A stretch of 33,193 bases of DNA from Blastococcus sp. (GCA_025965715.1 JAOPWJ010000159.1:1-33193); one strand, 5' to 3'; counted from the first letter of the stretch, positions 1-8,625 are shown. Program-made: numbers and translations. The notes: generated by a model from the letters alone, not told the origin.

Positions 1-407
1 GGCCGGGCGGCGGCCACGCGAGCGGCGGTGTCGCGGACGGCGGAGATGTGGTGCGCCGACAGGTAGGGCAGCTCGCGATCCAGGGCCTCGCGGACGTCGG
101 CCGGCAGGGGAGCGGTGCCCTCGGCGCCGGGCGGCGGTTCCCATACGGCGACCGCGTCGACGTCGTCGGTCACCCAGGCCGACCGCGTCCCGACGCCCCG
201 GTGCCCGGCGTCGAGTTCGTGCAGGCGGGTGAGACGCTGCATGCGCCCGTCGTCGGGCAGCGCCCAGCGGGTCCACCGTGAGTCGGCGAGGGCGACGGTC
301 AGGGTGGCGGCGATGCGGGGGACGTCGCGCTGCTCGGCCAGCCGGACGTCGGGGCCGTCCTCGTCCGGGTCGTCGATCCTGCGGATCGTCGGTCCAGCGG
401 GCGTCAC
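1..407 (-). CDS. GNAT family N-acetyltransferase, C-terminus truncated by window edge
   Basis: Reverse strand from a GTG at 407 reads VTPAGPTIRRIDDPDEDGPDVRLAEQRDVPRIAATLTVALADSRWTRWALPDDGRMQRL... open to the edge; acetyltransferase-like N-terminal pattern (R-A-E-x-D-V-P-x-I/A). Confidence 0.65.
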   Translation of the reverse strand, partial: MTPAGPTIRRIDDPDEDGPDVRLAEQRDVPRIAATLTVALADSRWTRWALPDDGRMQRLTRLHELDAGHRGVGTRSAWVTDDVDAVAVWEPPPGAEGTAPLPADVREALDRELPYLSAHHISAVRDTAARVAAAR

Positions 408-561
408 CGTGGCATTCGACCACGAGCCGCCGCCGGCGGTGCTCCCGGACCGTTCCGGGGTCGTACACCGATCGTCCAATGGCGGTCTACGACCGCCGAG
501 GCGTTGGGTCGGCTCCGCAGCCGGCAGACAGCCACTGCACCGTCGTCCCTCGGAGGTCCCC

Positions 562-954
562 GTGCGTTCTCTGACCCGCCTGTCGGTCGTCGCCCTCGTC
601 GGCGTCGGCACCCTGCTCCCCATGACCGCGGCGTCGGCCGCTGACTCCGTCACCCGCAGCGGCGCGTGCAGCGCCACCAGTACCTGGACGATGCGGGCGG
701 CCGAGGCGGAGGGCGACCTGGCTGCGTTGCGGCTGTCGGTCAACTCCGTCCGGGCCGGCGACACCTGGAGCGTCCGGATGTTCCGGCAGGGCGCCGAGTT
801 CTTCTCCATCCAGCGCACGACGAACGCGGCGGGGGACTTCACACTCAACCGCTCCGCCCGCGAGGTGAACGACGTCAACGACGCCTACACCGCCCGGGCG
901 CAGAATCTCCGCACCGGCGAGGTCTGCTCGGCGCGGGTGGTGCTCCCCGACTGA
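562..954 (+). CDS. small secreted protein (about 130 aa) of unknown function
   Basis: GTG start; signal peptide MRSLTRLSVVALVGVGTLLPMTAASAA; two cysteines in the mature part; high-GC3 frame to the stop at 954. Confidence 0.6.
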   Translation: MRSLTRLSVVALVGVGTLLPMTAASAADSVTRSGACSATSTWTMRAAEAEGDLAALRLSVNSVRAGDTWSVRMFRQGAEFFSIQRTTNAAGDFTLNRSAREVNDVNDAYTARAQNLRTGEVCSARVVLPD

Positions 955-1135
955 ACGGTTCGCCCGCGGGTGGTGCGCCGCGGCTCGGTTTCCCCCGACC
1001 GGGCCGCGGCGTCACCGTCCGCTCGGCGCCGCCGCCCCTTCCGCTCAGCGCCGCCGGCGGGCCCGGTGGGGACGACGGAGCGCAGGCTCGACGCCGGGCC
1101 TCGATGTGGAATCGACAGCGAAAGGCCCTCGTTCC

Positions 1136-1590
1136 ATGCCCGCCGCCGTGTCCCCGCAGGATGCCCTCCGCGGCGGCACCGGGACGACGCTGCCGCACTG
1201 CCCCTACGGCGGCAGTGCGGCATGAACGTGACGACGAGGCAACCTTGGAACGAGGCAACCTGGAACGGGGCCCGGACCGGCTCGTCGCGGCGGTCGAGCG
1301 GAGGCGCAGGAGGCACGGCCGCGACGCCGTCGGGCGCTTCGGCGGGCTCGCTCACCAACGAGCCGGCCGAGGAGTCCGCACGTTCCCGCCGGTCGCCCGG
1401 CCTGCCGGCACGTCGACTACAACGGCCGCTTCGGCATCTCCTCGTCGGTGGGCGCGGCCGACAGGGCGTTGGGCTGGACCCCGGCATGCCGTTCCCACTC
1501 GCCGACATCGCCGCGCACATCGTCGTCGGTCCCCGGCACACCGCCACTGCGCGGAACGCCGCCCCGCACCTGCAGTGGTTACCCGGCACG
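1136..1590 (+). pseudogene. nasA: degraded N-terminal fragment of an assimilatory nitrate reductase (NasA-type molybdopterin oxidoreductase)
   Basis: Fragments in successive + frames and in family order: MPAAVSPQDALRGGTGTTLPHCPY / QCGMNV / RLVAAVERRRRRHGRDAVGRFGG / SLTNE / HVDYNGRFGISSSVGAADRALG / LDPGMPFPLADIA / IVVGPRHTATARNAAPHLQWLPGT, separated by frameshifts and a probable internal deletion. Confidence 0.75.
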
Positions 1591-1655
1591 CTGACGTGGC
1601 GGCGGCGAAAAGCTGTCGCGCCAGGGCTGTCGCGCCGGGGGCCATGGCCGAAGCG

Positions 1656-2249
1656 CTATCCCCGCAGGGCCTCCCGCGGTGCCGGGCGGGCCCGAACGTG
1701 TAGGCGCTCGCCCTGCGGGCCGAACAGGGTCAGCACCTCCGCCGGCTCGGCGAACGGGTTCGAGAACGCGTGCGGCACCCGGGTGTCGAATTCGACGACC
1801 TCACCGGAAGTCAGCACGAACTCGCGTGGTCCGAGCAGCAGGCGCAGCCGCCCGGACAGCACGTAGAGCCACTCGAAGCCGTCGTGCACCTTCTGCTCCG
1901 CCGGCCCTGCGCGCCACCGCGGCGGAAAGACCTGCTGATAGGCCTGCAGGCTGCCGCTGCCGCTGCGCGTGAGGGGCACCATCGTGACCCCCTCACGGTC
2001 GAACGGGTGCCCGTGTACCCGCGGGTCCTCCGGCGCGGCCGCGTCGACGAGGGCGTCCAGCCCGACCCCGTGCGCGCGGGCCAGCGGCAGGAGCAACTCC
2101 AGCGTGGGACGGCGCCGGCCCGACTCGAGCCGGGACAGAGTGCTCACCGAGATGCCGGTGGACGCGGACAGGTCGGCCAGGGTGGCGCCCCGCTCCTGGC
2201 GCAGCGACCGCAGTCGTGGCCCCACGTTCGCCAGCGCGTCGTCGGTCAT
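1656..2249 (-). CDS. XRE-family transcriptional regulator with C-terminal cupin domain
   Basis: MTDDALANVGPRLRSLRQERGATLADLSASTGISVSTLSRLESGRRRPTLELLLPLARA (HTH_XRE) followed by a cupin (HDGFEWLYVLSGRLRLLLG...VVEFDTRVPHAFSNP). Confidence 0.9.
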   Translation of the reverse strand: MTDDALANVGPRLRSLRQERGATLADLSASTGISVSTLSRLESGRRRPTLELLLPLARAHGVGLDALVDAAAPEDPRVHGHPFDREGVTMVPLTRSGSGSLQAYQQVFPPRWRAGPAEQKVHDGFEWLYVLSGRLRLLLGPREFVLTSGEVVEFDTRVPHAFSNPFAEPAEVLTLFGPQGERLHVRARPAPREALRG

Positions 2250-2270
2250 GGTCGTGAGTTTGCCGTTCCA

Positions 2271-2284
2271 GCAAAGCGCATTGC
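2271..2284. promoter_or_regulatory. candidate operator in the divergent XRE/flavoprotein intergenic region
   Basis: GCAAAGCGCATTGC matches its own reverse complement at 12 of 14 positions; lies in the 68-bp gap between the two divergent start codons. Confidence 0.4.
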
Positions 2285-2317
2285 CAGGCGTTGCCATGGG
2301 CGCCCACAGTGGTCGCC

Positions 2318-3283
2318 ATGGACGATCGATACGACGTCGTGGTGATAGGTGGGGGCGCTGCAGGGCTGAGCGGAGCCTTGGCGCTGGCGCGGGCGCGCCG
2401 CCGGGTGCTGGTCATCGACGACGGCGCCCCGAGGAACGCCCCAGCCGGGCACGTGCACAACTTCTTGACCCGTGACGGCACACCGCCGGCAGACCTGTAC
2501 GCCCTGGGCCGGGCGGAAGTCGCGAGCTACGGCGGTGAGTTCATGGCCGGCGCGGTCACCGGAGCGGTCCGGGAGGAGGAAGGCTTCACCGTGACCCTCG
2601 CCGACGGGGTCGGGGTACGGGGACGCCGCCTGTTGGTGACGACGGGGCTGGTGGACGAGCTGCCCGACGTCCCCGGGCTGGCCGAGCGCTGGGGCCGCGA
2701 CGTCCTGCACTGCCCGTATTGCCACGGGTGGGAGGTGCGCGACCAGGCCATCGGAGTGCTCGCCACCGGTCCGGTGGCCGTGCACCAGGCGCTGCTGTTC
2801 CGGCAGCTCAGCGATGACGTGACACTTCTGTTGCATACCTCTCCGGCGCCGGGCCCCGACGAGGCGGAGCAGCTCGCCGCTCGGGGCATCGTCTGCGTCG
2901 AGGGGGAGGTGGCCGCCGTGCAGGTGGCAGACGACCGGCTCAGCGGCGTCCGTCTCCGGTCGGGGGCCGTGGTCCCGCTGCAGGCTTTGGTCGTGGCACC
3001 CCGGTTCACCGCCCGCGCGGACTTCCTCGGCTCCCTGGGATTGGAGACGGCCGAGCTGCAGACGGGCGGTCACGTCCTCGGCAGCTACGTGCCGGCAGAT
3101 CCGATGGGCGCCACGGCGGTGCCCGGGGTCTGGGCCGCCGGCAACGTGACCGACCTCAAGGCGCAGGTGATCCCTGCCGCGGCGGGCGGCCTGACCGCCG
3201 CGGCCGCGGTGAACGCCGACCTGGTCGGGGAGGACGCCCGGATCGCGGTGGGCCGGGCCCGGGCCCTGGCCGGTGCCCGATGA
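2318..3283 (+). CDS. NAD(P)/FAD-dependent oxidoreductase, thioredoxin-reductase-like
   Basis: DVVVIGGGAAGLSGALALARARRRVLVIDDG (Rossmann FAD), CPYCHGWE motif, C-terminal GVWAAGNVTD. Confidence 0.9.
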   Translation: MDDRYDVVVIGGGAAGLSGALALARARRRVLVIDDGAPRNAPAGHVHNFLTRDGTPPADLYALGRAEVASYGGEFMAGAVTGAVREEEGFTVTLADGVGVRGRRLLVTTGLVDELPDVPGLAERWGRDVLHCPYCHGWEVRDQAIGVLATGPVAVHQALLFRQLSDDVTLLLHTSPAPGPDEAEQLAARGIVCVEGEVAAVQVADDRLSGVRLRSGAVVPLQALVVAPRFTARADFLGSLGLETAELQTGGHVLGSYVPADPMGATAVPGVWAAGNVTDLKAQVIPAAAGGLTAAAAVNADLVGEDARIAVGRARALAGAR

Positions 3284-3924
3284 GAATGTTCGACGAGGCC
3301 GCCTGGGAGGAGCGCTACCGCTCGTCCGACCGGATCTGGAGCGGTCACCCCAATCCCCAGCTGGTCGCGGAGGCGTCGGGCCTGGCGCCGGGCACGGCGC
3401 TCGACGTCGGGTGCGGGGAGGGCGCCGATGCCATCTGGCTGGCGGACCGCGGCTGGCGCGTGACGGCGGTCGACTTCGCGACCGCGGCGCTGCGCCGTGC
3501 CGCGGCGCACGCCGACGCCGCGGGCCCGGACGTCGCCGGTCGCATCGACTGGGTGCACGAGGACCTCCGTGCATGGGTGCCACCCGGGGGCGGCTTCGGC
3601 CTCGTCACGGCGCAGTACATGCACCTGCCGCCGGTCGAGCGACGCGGCTTGTTCGCCCGGCTGGCCGACGCCGTGGCCCCCGCGGGAACGCTGCTCATCG
3701 TCGGGCACGACCTCACCGACCTGGAGACGGGAGCGCACAGACCCGACATGCCCGAGCTCTTCTTCACCGCTGACGAGGTGGCCCGGTCGCTGGACGGCGG
3801 CTCATGGGACGTCCTCACCACCGAGGCGCGGCCCCGCCCCGGCCACGTCCACGAGGGGCAGGACATCACCGTGCACGACGCCGTCCTGGTGGCTCGCCGG
3901 AGGGCGGTCGGAGACACGCACTAG
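3280..3924 (+). CDS. class I SAM-dependent methyltransferase
   Basis: ALDVGCGEGADAIWLADRGWRVTAVDFA SAM-binding motif; ATGA overlap with the upstream flavoprotein. Confidence 0.88.
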   Translation: MRMFDEAAWEERYRSSDRIWSGHPNPQLVAEASGLAPGTALDVGCGEGADAIWLADRGWRVTAVDFATAALRRAAAHADAAGPDVAGRIDWVHEDLRAWVPPGGGFGLVTAQYMHLPPVERRGLFARLADAVAPAGTLLIVGHDLTDLETGAHRPDMPELFFTADEVARSLDGGSWDVLTTEARPRPGHVHEGQDITVHDAVLVARRRAVGDTH

Positions 3925-4068
3925 TGCCGGCCGACCAGACGTGTTCCTCGACTGGCAGGGGTCGGCGGCGACTGGCTGAATCGCCGACCTGGCTCTCCTC
4001 GGGCCGGTGCCGGAACGTCTGCGGGCGGTTGCTCCCGGCGCGTTCTGGGCCGCGTCGACGCGGCGGAC

Positions 4069-4107
4069 TTCGCCGTCGACTCTTCGCCGTCGACTCTTCG
4101 CCGTCGG
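4069..4107. repeat. 14-bp tandem repeat, about 2.8 copies
   Basis: ttcgccgtcgactc-ttcgccgtcgactc-ttcgccgtcgg between two convergent genes. Confidence 0.8.
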
Positions 4108-4144
4108 CGCGCGCCTGGCTCGGTGATGCGGTCGCACGACGCGG

Positions 4145-4936
4145 TCAGGAGCGGGGGAGCCCCAGATCGGCCAGCGCGGCGATGACGGCGTCCTCGTGCA
4201 GCAGGTCGAGCACCAGGAGCCGGTGCAGCAGAACCCCACGACGGGTCAGCCGCAGGTCGGCGGCCCGAAGCCGGGGCAGCGCCGAGCCGCCCGGACGCGG
4301 ACTCGAGGTCGGCGGGTCGAGCAGCCCGGAACGCTGCAGATCGGCGACGTCCTCGCGGGCAGACCAACCCGACCACGCGCGCGGCTCCTCGTCCAGCGGC
4401 GCCATGGGCAGCGGCACGCGGTCGCGGCGCCCGACCCCAGCGAGCAGGCCCAGCTGCCGCCAACCCAGTGCGCCCGTCAGCCGAAGGGCACGAAGAGCCA
4501 GCTCGGCGTCGACGTCGGGGGAGTGGGCCACCTCGGCGAGCAGGTAACCCAGGTGACGGACCCGTCGCTCGTCGGCGGAGTTGCGGGCGGCGGCCACCAC
4601 CGCTTCGGCGATGTCATCGGCGAGCGGCCGGCCGCCTGCTCGCTCGGAGAAGAACGCGTCGCCCCGGACGGCACGGCCGCTCCGGTCCAGCGTCGCGGCG
4701 TACTCGACCGCGAAGGCCAGCGCCGCGCCCGCCCGAACGCGCTCCCGGCCGATCGGAAGGTCCGCGGCGTCGGTCGCCACCGTCCGCAGGGACGCGGCGA
4801 AGCGGGCATCGACCCACACCATCGCGGCGGTCGGCTCGAAGACGACGGTCGCCGCGGCCCGGCTCATCGACCCGGCGACCGGAGCGCCCGCCTCGATGAG
4901 TCGACGACCGGTCGCGGTGTCCTCGGTGGCGGTCAC
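4145..4936 (-). CDS. conserved-looking protein of unknown function (about 263 aa)
   Basis: GTG start, VTATEDTATGRRLIEAGAPVAGSMSRAAATVVFEPTAAMVWVDARF...LHRLLVLDLLHEDAVIAALADLGLPRS; coherent hydrophobic pattern; family not recognised. Confidence 0.6.
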   Translation of the reverse strand: MTATEDTATGRRLIEAGAPVAGSMSRAAATVVFEPTAAMVWVDARFAASLRTVATDAADLPIGRERVRAGAALAFAVEYAATLDRSGRAVRGDAFFSERAGGRPLADDIAEAVVAAARNSADERRVRHLGYLLAEVAHSPDVDAELALRALRLTGALGWRQLGLLAGVGRRDRVPLPMAPLDEEPRAWSGWSAREDVADLQRSGLLDPPTSSPRPGGSALPRLRAADLRLTRRGVLLHRLLVLDLLHEDAVIAALADLGLPRS

Positions 4937-5309
4937 GCAGTGATCTTCGTCGGTGGGGGCGCCGCGCCGTACACCGGGAACCGCGGTCCTCACCACAGGG
5001 AGGCAGGCGCGGTGAGGGAAGTGTTTCTCCGCTTCGGCACTCGCAGCAGGCGGTGGCCGTGGACGGCCGCACCCAGGACCCGGCCGGCGTGCGCTGCGGA
5101 GGTCCGGCGCGATGGGGGCCGCCGGTGATGTGCCGGTCACCCCTGGCGCAGTCATTCCTGACCACCGGCCGCGGCGACCCACCTGCTGGTCATCGCCTTC
5201 TCCGTCGTCCGCGTCGTCCTCACCCGGGCCGGCTACTCGGCCCGAAGGCTCCGCACGGGAGCGTGCGAAGGACGGTGCTCCTGTCCGAGGGCGCTGTCAC
5301 GATGGCCGC

Positions 5310-5882
5310 ATGAGGATCGACGTGCGTCCGGCGAGGAACTTCGACGACGTCGCGACGATGGTCGGCCCCAAGCGGCCCGACTCGAACGTGTGTTGGTGCC
5401 TGAGCTACCGGATTCCGTCGAAGGAGAACCTCGCACTGCGCGGTCCCGAACGAGGGGAGCGCGTGAAGCAGCTGATGGAGGAGGACCTGCCCCCAGGCGT
5501 GCTCGCCTACGACGGCGACGAGGTGGCGGGGTGGGCGGCGGTCCATCCGCGCGCTGACACGAGCTTCGCCAGCAACCGCAGGATCCCGGCGATCGACGAG
5601 CTCGACGTGTGGTCGCTGTGGTGCATCCGGGTGCGCCCCGGACATCGGGGAACGGGGATCGCACACCACCTCATCGAGGGCGCGGTGTCGTTCGCCCGTG
5701 GTCGGGGGGCTCCCGCAATCGAGGGGTACCCCGTCGACAACGCCGGCAAGAAGGTCGACCTCACCATGGCCTACGTCGGCACGCAGAAGCTGTTCGAGCA
5801 GGCCGGGTTCGCCAAGGTGGCCGACACGGAGTCGGTGATCAACGGTCTCCCCCGCGTGGTCGTGCGGCTCGACCTCCGCTGA
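5310..5882 (+). CDS. GNAT family N-acetyltransferase
   Basis: MRIDVRPARNFDDVATMVGPKRPDSNVCWCLSYR...WSLWCIRVRPGHRGTGIAHHLIEGAVSFAR (acetyl-CoA binding motif RPGHRGTGI). Confidence 0.88.
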   Translation: MRIDVRPARNFDDVATMVGPKRPDSNVCWCLSYRIPSKENLALRGPERGERVKQLMEEDLPPGVLAYDGDEVAGWAAVHPRADTSFASNRRIPAIDELDVWSLWCIRVRPGHRGTGIAHHLIEGAVSFARGRGAPAIEGYPVDNAGKKVDLTMAYVGTQKLFEQAGFAKVADTESVINGLPRVVVRLDLR

Positions 5883-5925
5883 GATGGAACCTGTGGCCGG
5901 CCGGGACGGAACCGCTCTCGGGCGT

Positions 5926-7053
5926 TCAGAGCTCGAGGCGGTACCCGCGTTCGGCCACGGTCTCGACGAGCGGGGCGCCGAGCGCGGCGCGCAGCCGGGT
6001 GACTGCCGTCTCGACCGCGTGGCTGTCGCCCCCGCCGGGCAGCGCGGCGGTCAGCTGGGGCCGGCCCACGACGGTCCCGGGACAGCGGGCCAGCTCTCGC
6101 AGCACGGTCAGGGGACCGGGGGTCAGCTCGATCAGGCGGCCGTCCACCACGGCGGCGTGCCCGCGCACCTGCAGCGTGTGCGCCCCGACCTGCAGGATCG
6201 GATCGCGTTCAGGCAGCCGGGCGACGACCTCCCGCGCCAGCGCGCCGAGCCGCGCCCGCTCGGGCTGGCAGGTCGGCACGCCGACGGCAGTGAGCGGACC
6301 CGCGGTCACCGGCCCCACCGCCACCGCCAGGACCCGGCTGCTCAGGGCGGTGACCAGCTCGTCTCGCCGTCCCAGGTCGTCGGCGACAGTGAGCAGGCTG
6401 GCGGCGGCCGGCGCGCTGGTGAAGGTGATGGCGTCGATCGTGCCCCCCACTGCGGCCTCGACCAGGCGCCGCACGGGGGCGACGTCCTCGGGCGGCACCC
6501 AGCGGTAGACCGGCACGGTGAGCACCTCGGCGCCGCTTTCCCGCAGGCCGGCCACGAGGTCCAGCAGGGGGTCGCCATGCAGTTGGACGGCGATCCGCCG
6601 TCCCCGGAGCGGCCCCTCGGCCCCGGACAGCAGGTGGGACAGCACCTCCGCGGAGGACTCCGACTCCGGTGACCACGCGTCGACCAGGCCGCCGCTGCGG
6701 ATGGCGCCGCGCGCCTTCGGACCGCGGGCCATCACCCGTGCGGACTTCAGGTGCTCCACCAGTGGCAGGTGCCACGCGTCGGCGGCCTCGAGCCAGCCCC
6801 GGAATCCCACGCCGGTGGTGGCGATCACGAGGTCGACCGGCGCAGCCAGGACGGCGCGGGTCGCCGCCACGAGGTCGTCGTCGTCGGCCAGGGGCACGAT
6901 CCGGATGGCGGGCGCGTACACGACCCGGGCGCCGCGGCGGTCGAGGAGCGCGCCCAGCTCCTCCCGGCGACGGGCGGCCGTGACGGCGACGGTGTAGCCG
7001 GCCAGGGGAAGGAGATCCGTCCCCGCATCCGTCCCGCTGACTGTCTCGGTCAC
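5926..7053 (-). CDS. uroporphyrinogen-III synthase fused to a C-terminal winged-helix (response-regulator type) DNA-binding domain
   Basis: N-terminal HemD-like region (LAGYTVAVTAARRREELGALLDRRGARVVYAPAIRI...ITFTSAPAAASLL) plus C-terminal ELTPGPLTVLRELARCPGTVVGRPQLTAALPGGGDSHAVETAVTRLRAALGAPLVETVAERGYRLEL (Trans_reg_C type). GTG start. Confidence 0.87.
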   Translation of the reverse strand: MTETVSGTDAGTDLLPLAGYTVAVTAARRREELGALLDRRGARVVYAPAIRIVPLADDDDLVAATRAVLAAPVDLVIATTGVGFRGWLEAADAWHLPLVEHLKSARVMARGPKARGAIRSGGLVDAWSPESESSAEVLSHLLSGAEGPLRGRRIAVQLHGDPLLDLVAGLRESGAEVLTVPVYRWVPPEDVAPVRRLVEAAVGGTIDAITFTSAPAAASLLTVADDLGRRDELVTALSSRVLAVAVGPVTAGPLTAVGVPTCQPERARLGALAREVVARLPERDPILQVGAHTLQVRGHAAVVDGRLIELTPGPLTVLRELARCPGTVVGRPQLTAALPGGGDSHAVETAVTRLRAALGAPLVETVAERGYRLEL

Positions 7054-7109
7054 CGGCCCATGGTGGAGGATCCGCGTCGCACGCGTGTGCCCGACCCCCA
7101 ATGTCGATC

Positions 7110-7160
7110 CCCGGTGCCGACCTCCGGTGTCCGGCCTCCGGTGTCCGGCCTCCGCCCGGA
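7110..7160. repeat. 14-bp tandem repeat followed by an inverted repeat
   Basis: cctccggtgtccgg repeated, then CCTCCG-CC-CGGAGG; between the stop of the SpoIIE gene and the start of the HemD-wHTH gene. May act as a terminator. Confidence 0.5.
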
Positions 7161-7167
7161 GGGGGGC

Positions 7168-8625
7168 TCAGCCGTCCCGGGTCCAGCAGGCGAGCAGGAT
7201 GCTCGCGTCGTCCTGCAGGAGACCCCCCTGGTGCTCGAGCACGGCGCGGTCCAGCCGGCGGAGCGTCTCCGGTGGCGGCTGACCGGCGGCGATCTCGTGG
7301 GTGAGCAGTTCGACCAGTCGCTCCTCGCCGAACCATTCCCCGGCGGCGTTGCGGGCCTCGACGACACCGTCGGTGTAGAGCGCCAGCCAGTCACCGGGCT
7401 GGAGGAACTCCTCGCCCACGGTCAAGCCCTCGGTCTCCACACCGAAGGGCAGCCGTCGTCCCCTGCCCAGCTCGCGGACCACGCGGCCGTCGCGCAGCAG
7501 CAAGGGTGCCGGATGCCCGGCGTTGATGTAGCGCAGCCGGCCCGACGCGACGTCCAGTTCCCCGAGGATGCCCGTGACGAAGGTGCCTCCGGGGAAGGCG
7601 GTGGCCAGGGCCGCGTCGATGGCAGCGGCCTGGTCGTAGACACCGCGGCCGTCACGGCGGGCGCTGCGGTAGCCCGCGAGGGCGGCCGACGCCTGCAGGC
7701 CGGCCTGCAGACCATGTCCCACGGCATCGAAGATCGCGACCGACACGGTGTGGGCGGACAGGGCGTAGTCGAAGGCGTCGCCGCCGACCTCGTAGCTCGG
7801 CTCGAGCATTCCGGCCACGGTGAAGGCCTCGGTGGACGCGGTCAGCGGCGGCAGTTGCTGCCAGATCAACTCGGCAGAAGCGCTGCGCGGCTGCGACAAC
7901 CGGCAGCGCTGGAGGTCGTCGCCGTAGGGCTGCTTCGACGAGATGAGGTGCCCCAGGAGGGCCGCCAGCCAGCGGCACTGCTCCCGCAGCGCCGGGTCGT
8001 ACAGATCCCCGGGAGAGCTGAGGCCGAACTCCAGGACGCCCAGCCGGTCGGCGCCGTCCAGCAGCGGCACCCACAGCCGCGGGCGGTCTCCCCGGTCGGT
8101 CGACAGGATCTGGACCGTGCGGAAGGCGCGGCCGGCCAGCGTCCCGTCCACGCTCAGCCGCGCGCCGCCCGCCACTCCGTCCGCAGGCATCCGCACCAGT
8201 CGGCGCTGCTCCTGGTCGATGAGGTAGACGCCCACGTCGATTCCCAGGCTCCGCCCCGCAGCCGCGGCGAGGGAGGGCAGGGTCTCCGGTGGCGCGGGCC
8301 CCGCGCCGACGAGCAGGCCCACGAGCGCAGCCAGCGGGCCGCTCGGCGGCAGTTGCTGGCGCAATGGCCGGCTGTAGGGCACCCGGTGCTCGGAGACCAC
8401 CTCGTCGAGCCGCTCGTTGATCGCGTGCGCCAGCATGTCGTGCTGGTGGGCCGGAAGACTGAGCAACCCGGAGAGATGCGCGTCGACGTCGACGAGATCC
8501 GCCTCACCCCCCAGGGCGAAGTACCGCATCCAGAGTTGCTCGAGCGTGAGGTCGGTGTGCTCGAACGCGGACTGCAAACTGGAGCGTTCCTCGTTCCCTG
8601 GCGGGCTGCCCTCGGGGCGCGTCAT
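7168..8625 (-). CDS. PP2C-type SpoIIE serine phosphatase
   Basis: C-terminal SpoIIE domain (GGDAFDYALSAHTVSVAIFDAVGHGLQAGLQASAALAGYR...INAGHPAPLLLRDG...GDWLALYTDGVVEARN...DDASILLACW); N-terminal LEQLWMRYFALGG helical region. Confidence 0.9.
   Translation of the reverse strand: MTRPEGSPPGNEERSSLQSAFEHTDLTLEQLWMRYFALGGEADLVDVDAHLSGLLSLPAHQHDMLAHAINERLDEVVSEHRVPYSRPLRQQLPPSGPLAALVGLLVGAGPAPPETLPSLAAAAGRSLGIDVGVYLIDQEQRRLVRMPADGVAGGARLSVDGTLAGRAFRTVQILSTDRGDRPRLWVPLLDGADRLGVLEFGLSSPGDLYDPALREQCRWLAALLGHLISSKQPYGDDLQRCRLSQPRSASAELIWQQLPPLTASTEAFTVAGMLEPSYEVGGDAFDYALSAHTVSVAIFDAVGHGLQAGLQASAALAGYRSARRDGRGVYDQAAAIDAALATAFPGGTFVTGILGELDVASGRLRYINAGHPAPLLLRDGRVVRELGRGRRLPFGVETEGLTVGEEFLQPGDWLALYTDGVVEARNAAGEWFGEERLVELLTHEIAAGQPPPETLRRLDRAVLEHQGGLLQDDASILLACWTRDG

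Noticed and set aside
875-1703. Long overlapping ORFs on both strands (345, 298, 234 aa)
   Set aside because: Arginine/alanine-rich GC artefacts; the only family signal is the multi-frame nasA remnant.
2246-3583. 445-aa minus ORF opposite flavoprotein/methyltransferase
   Set aside because: Antisense shadow; translation lacks protein-like composition and the plus strand encodes two clear families.
4937-5309. Possible gene remnant (HLLVIAFSVVRVVLTRAGYSARRLRT) upstream of the GNAT gene
   Set aside because: Short, single hydrophobic stretch with no start, no recognisable family and no extended coding bias.
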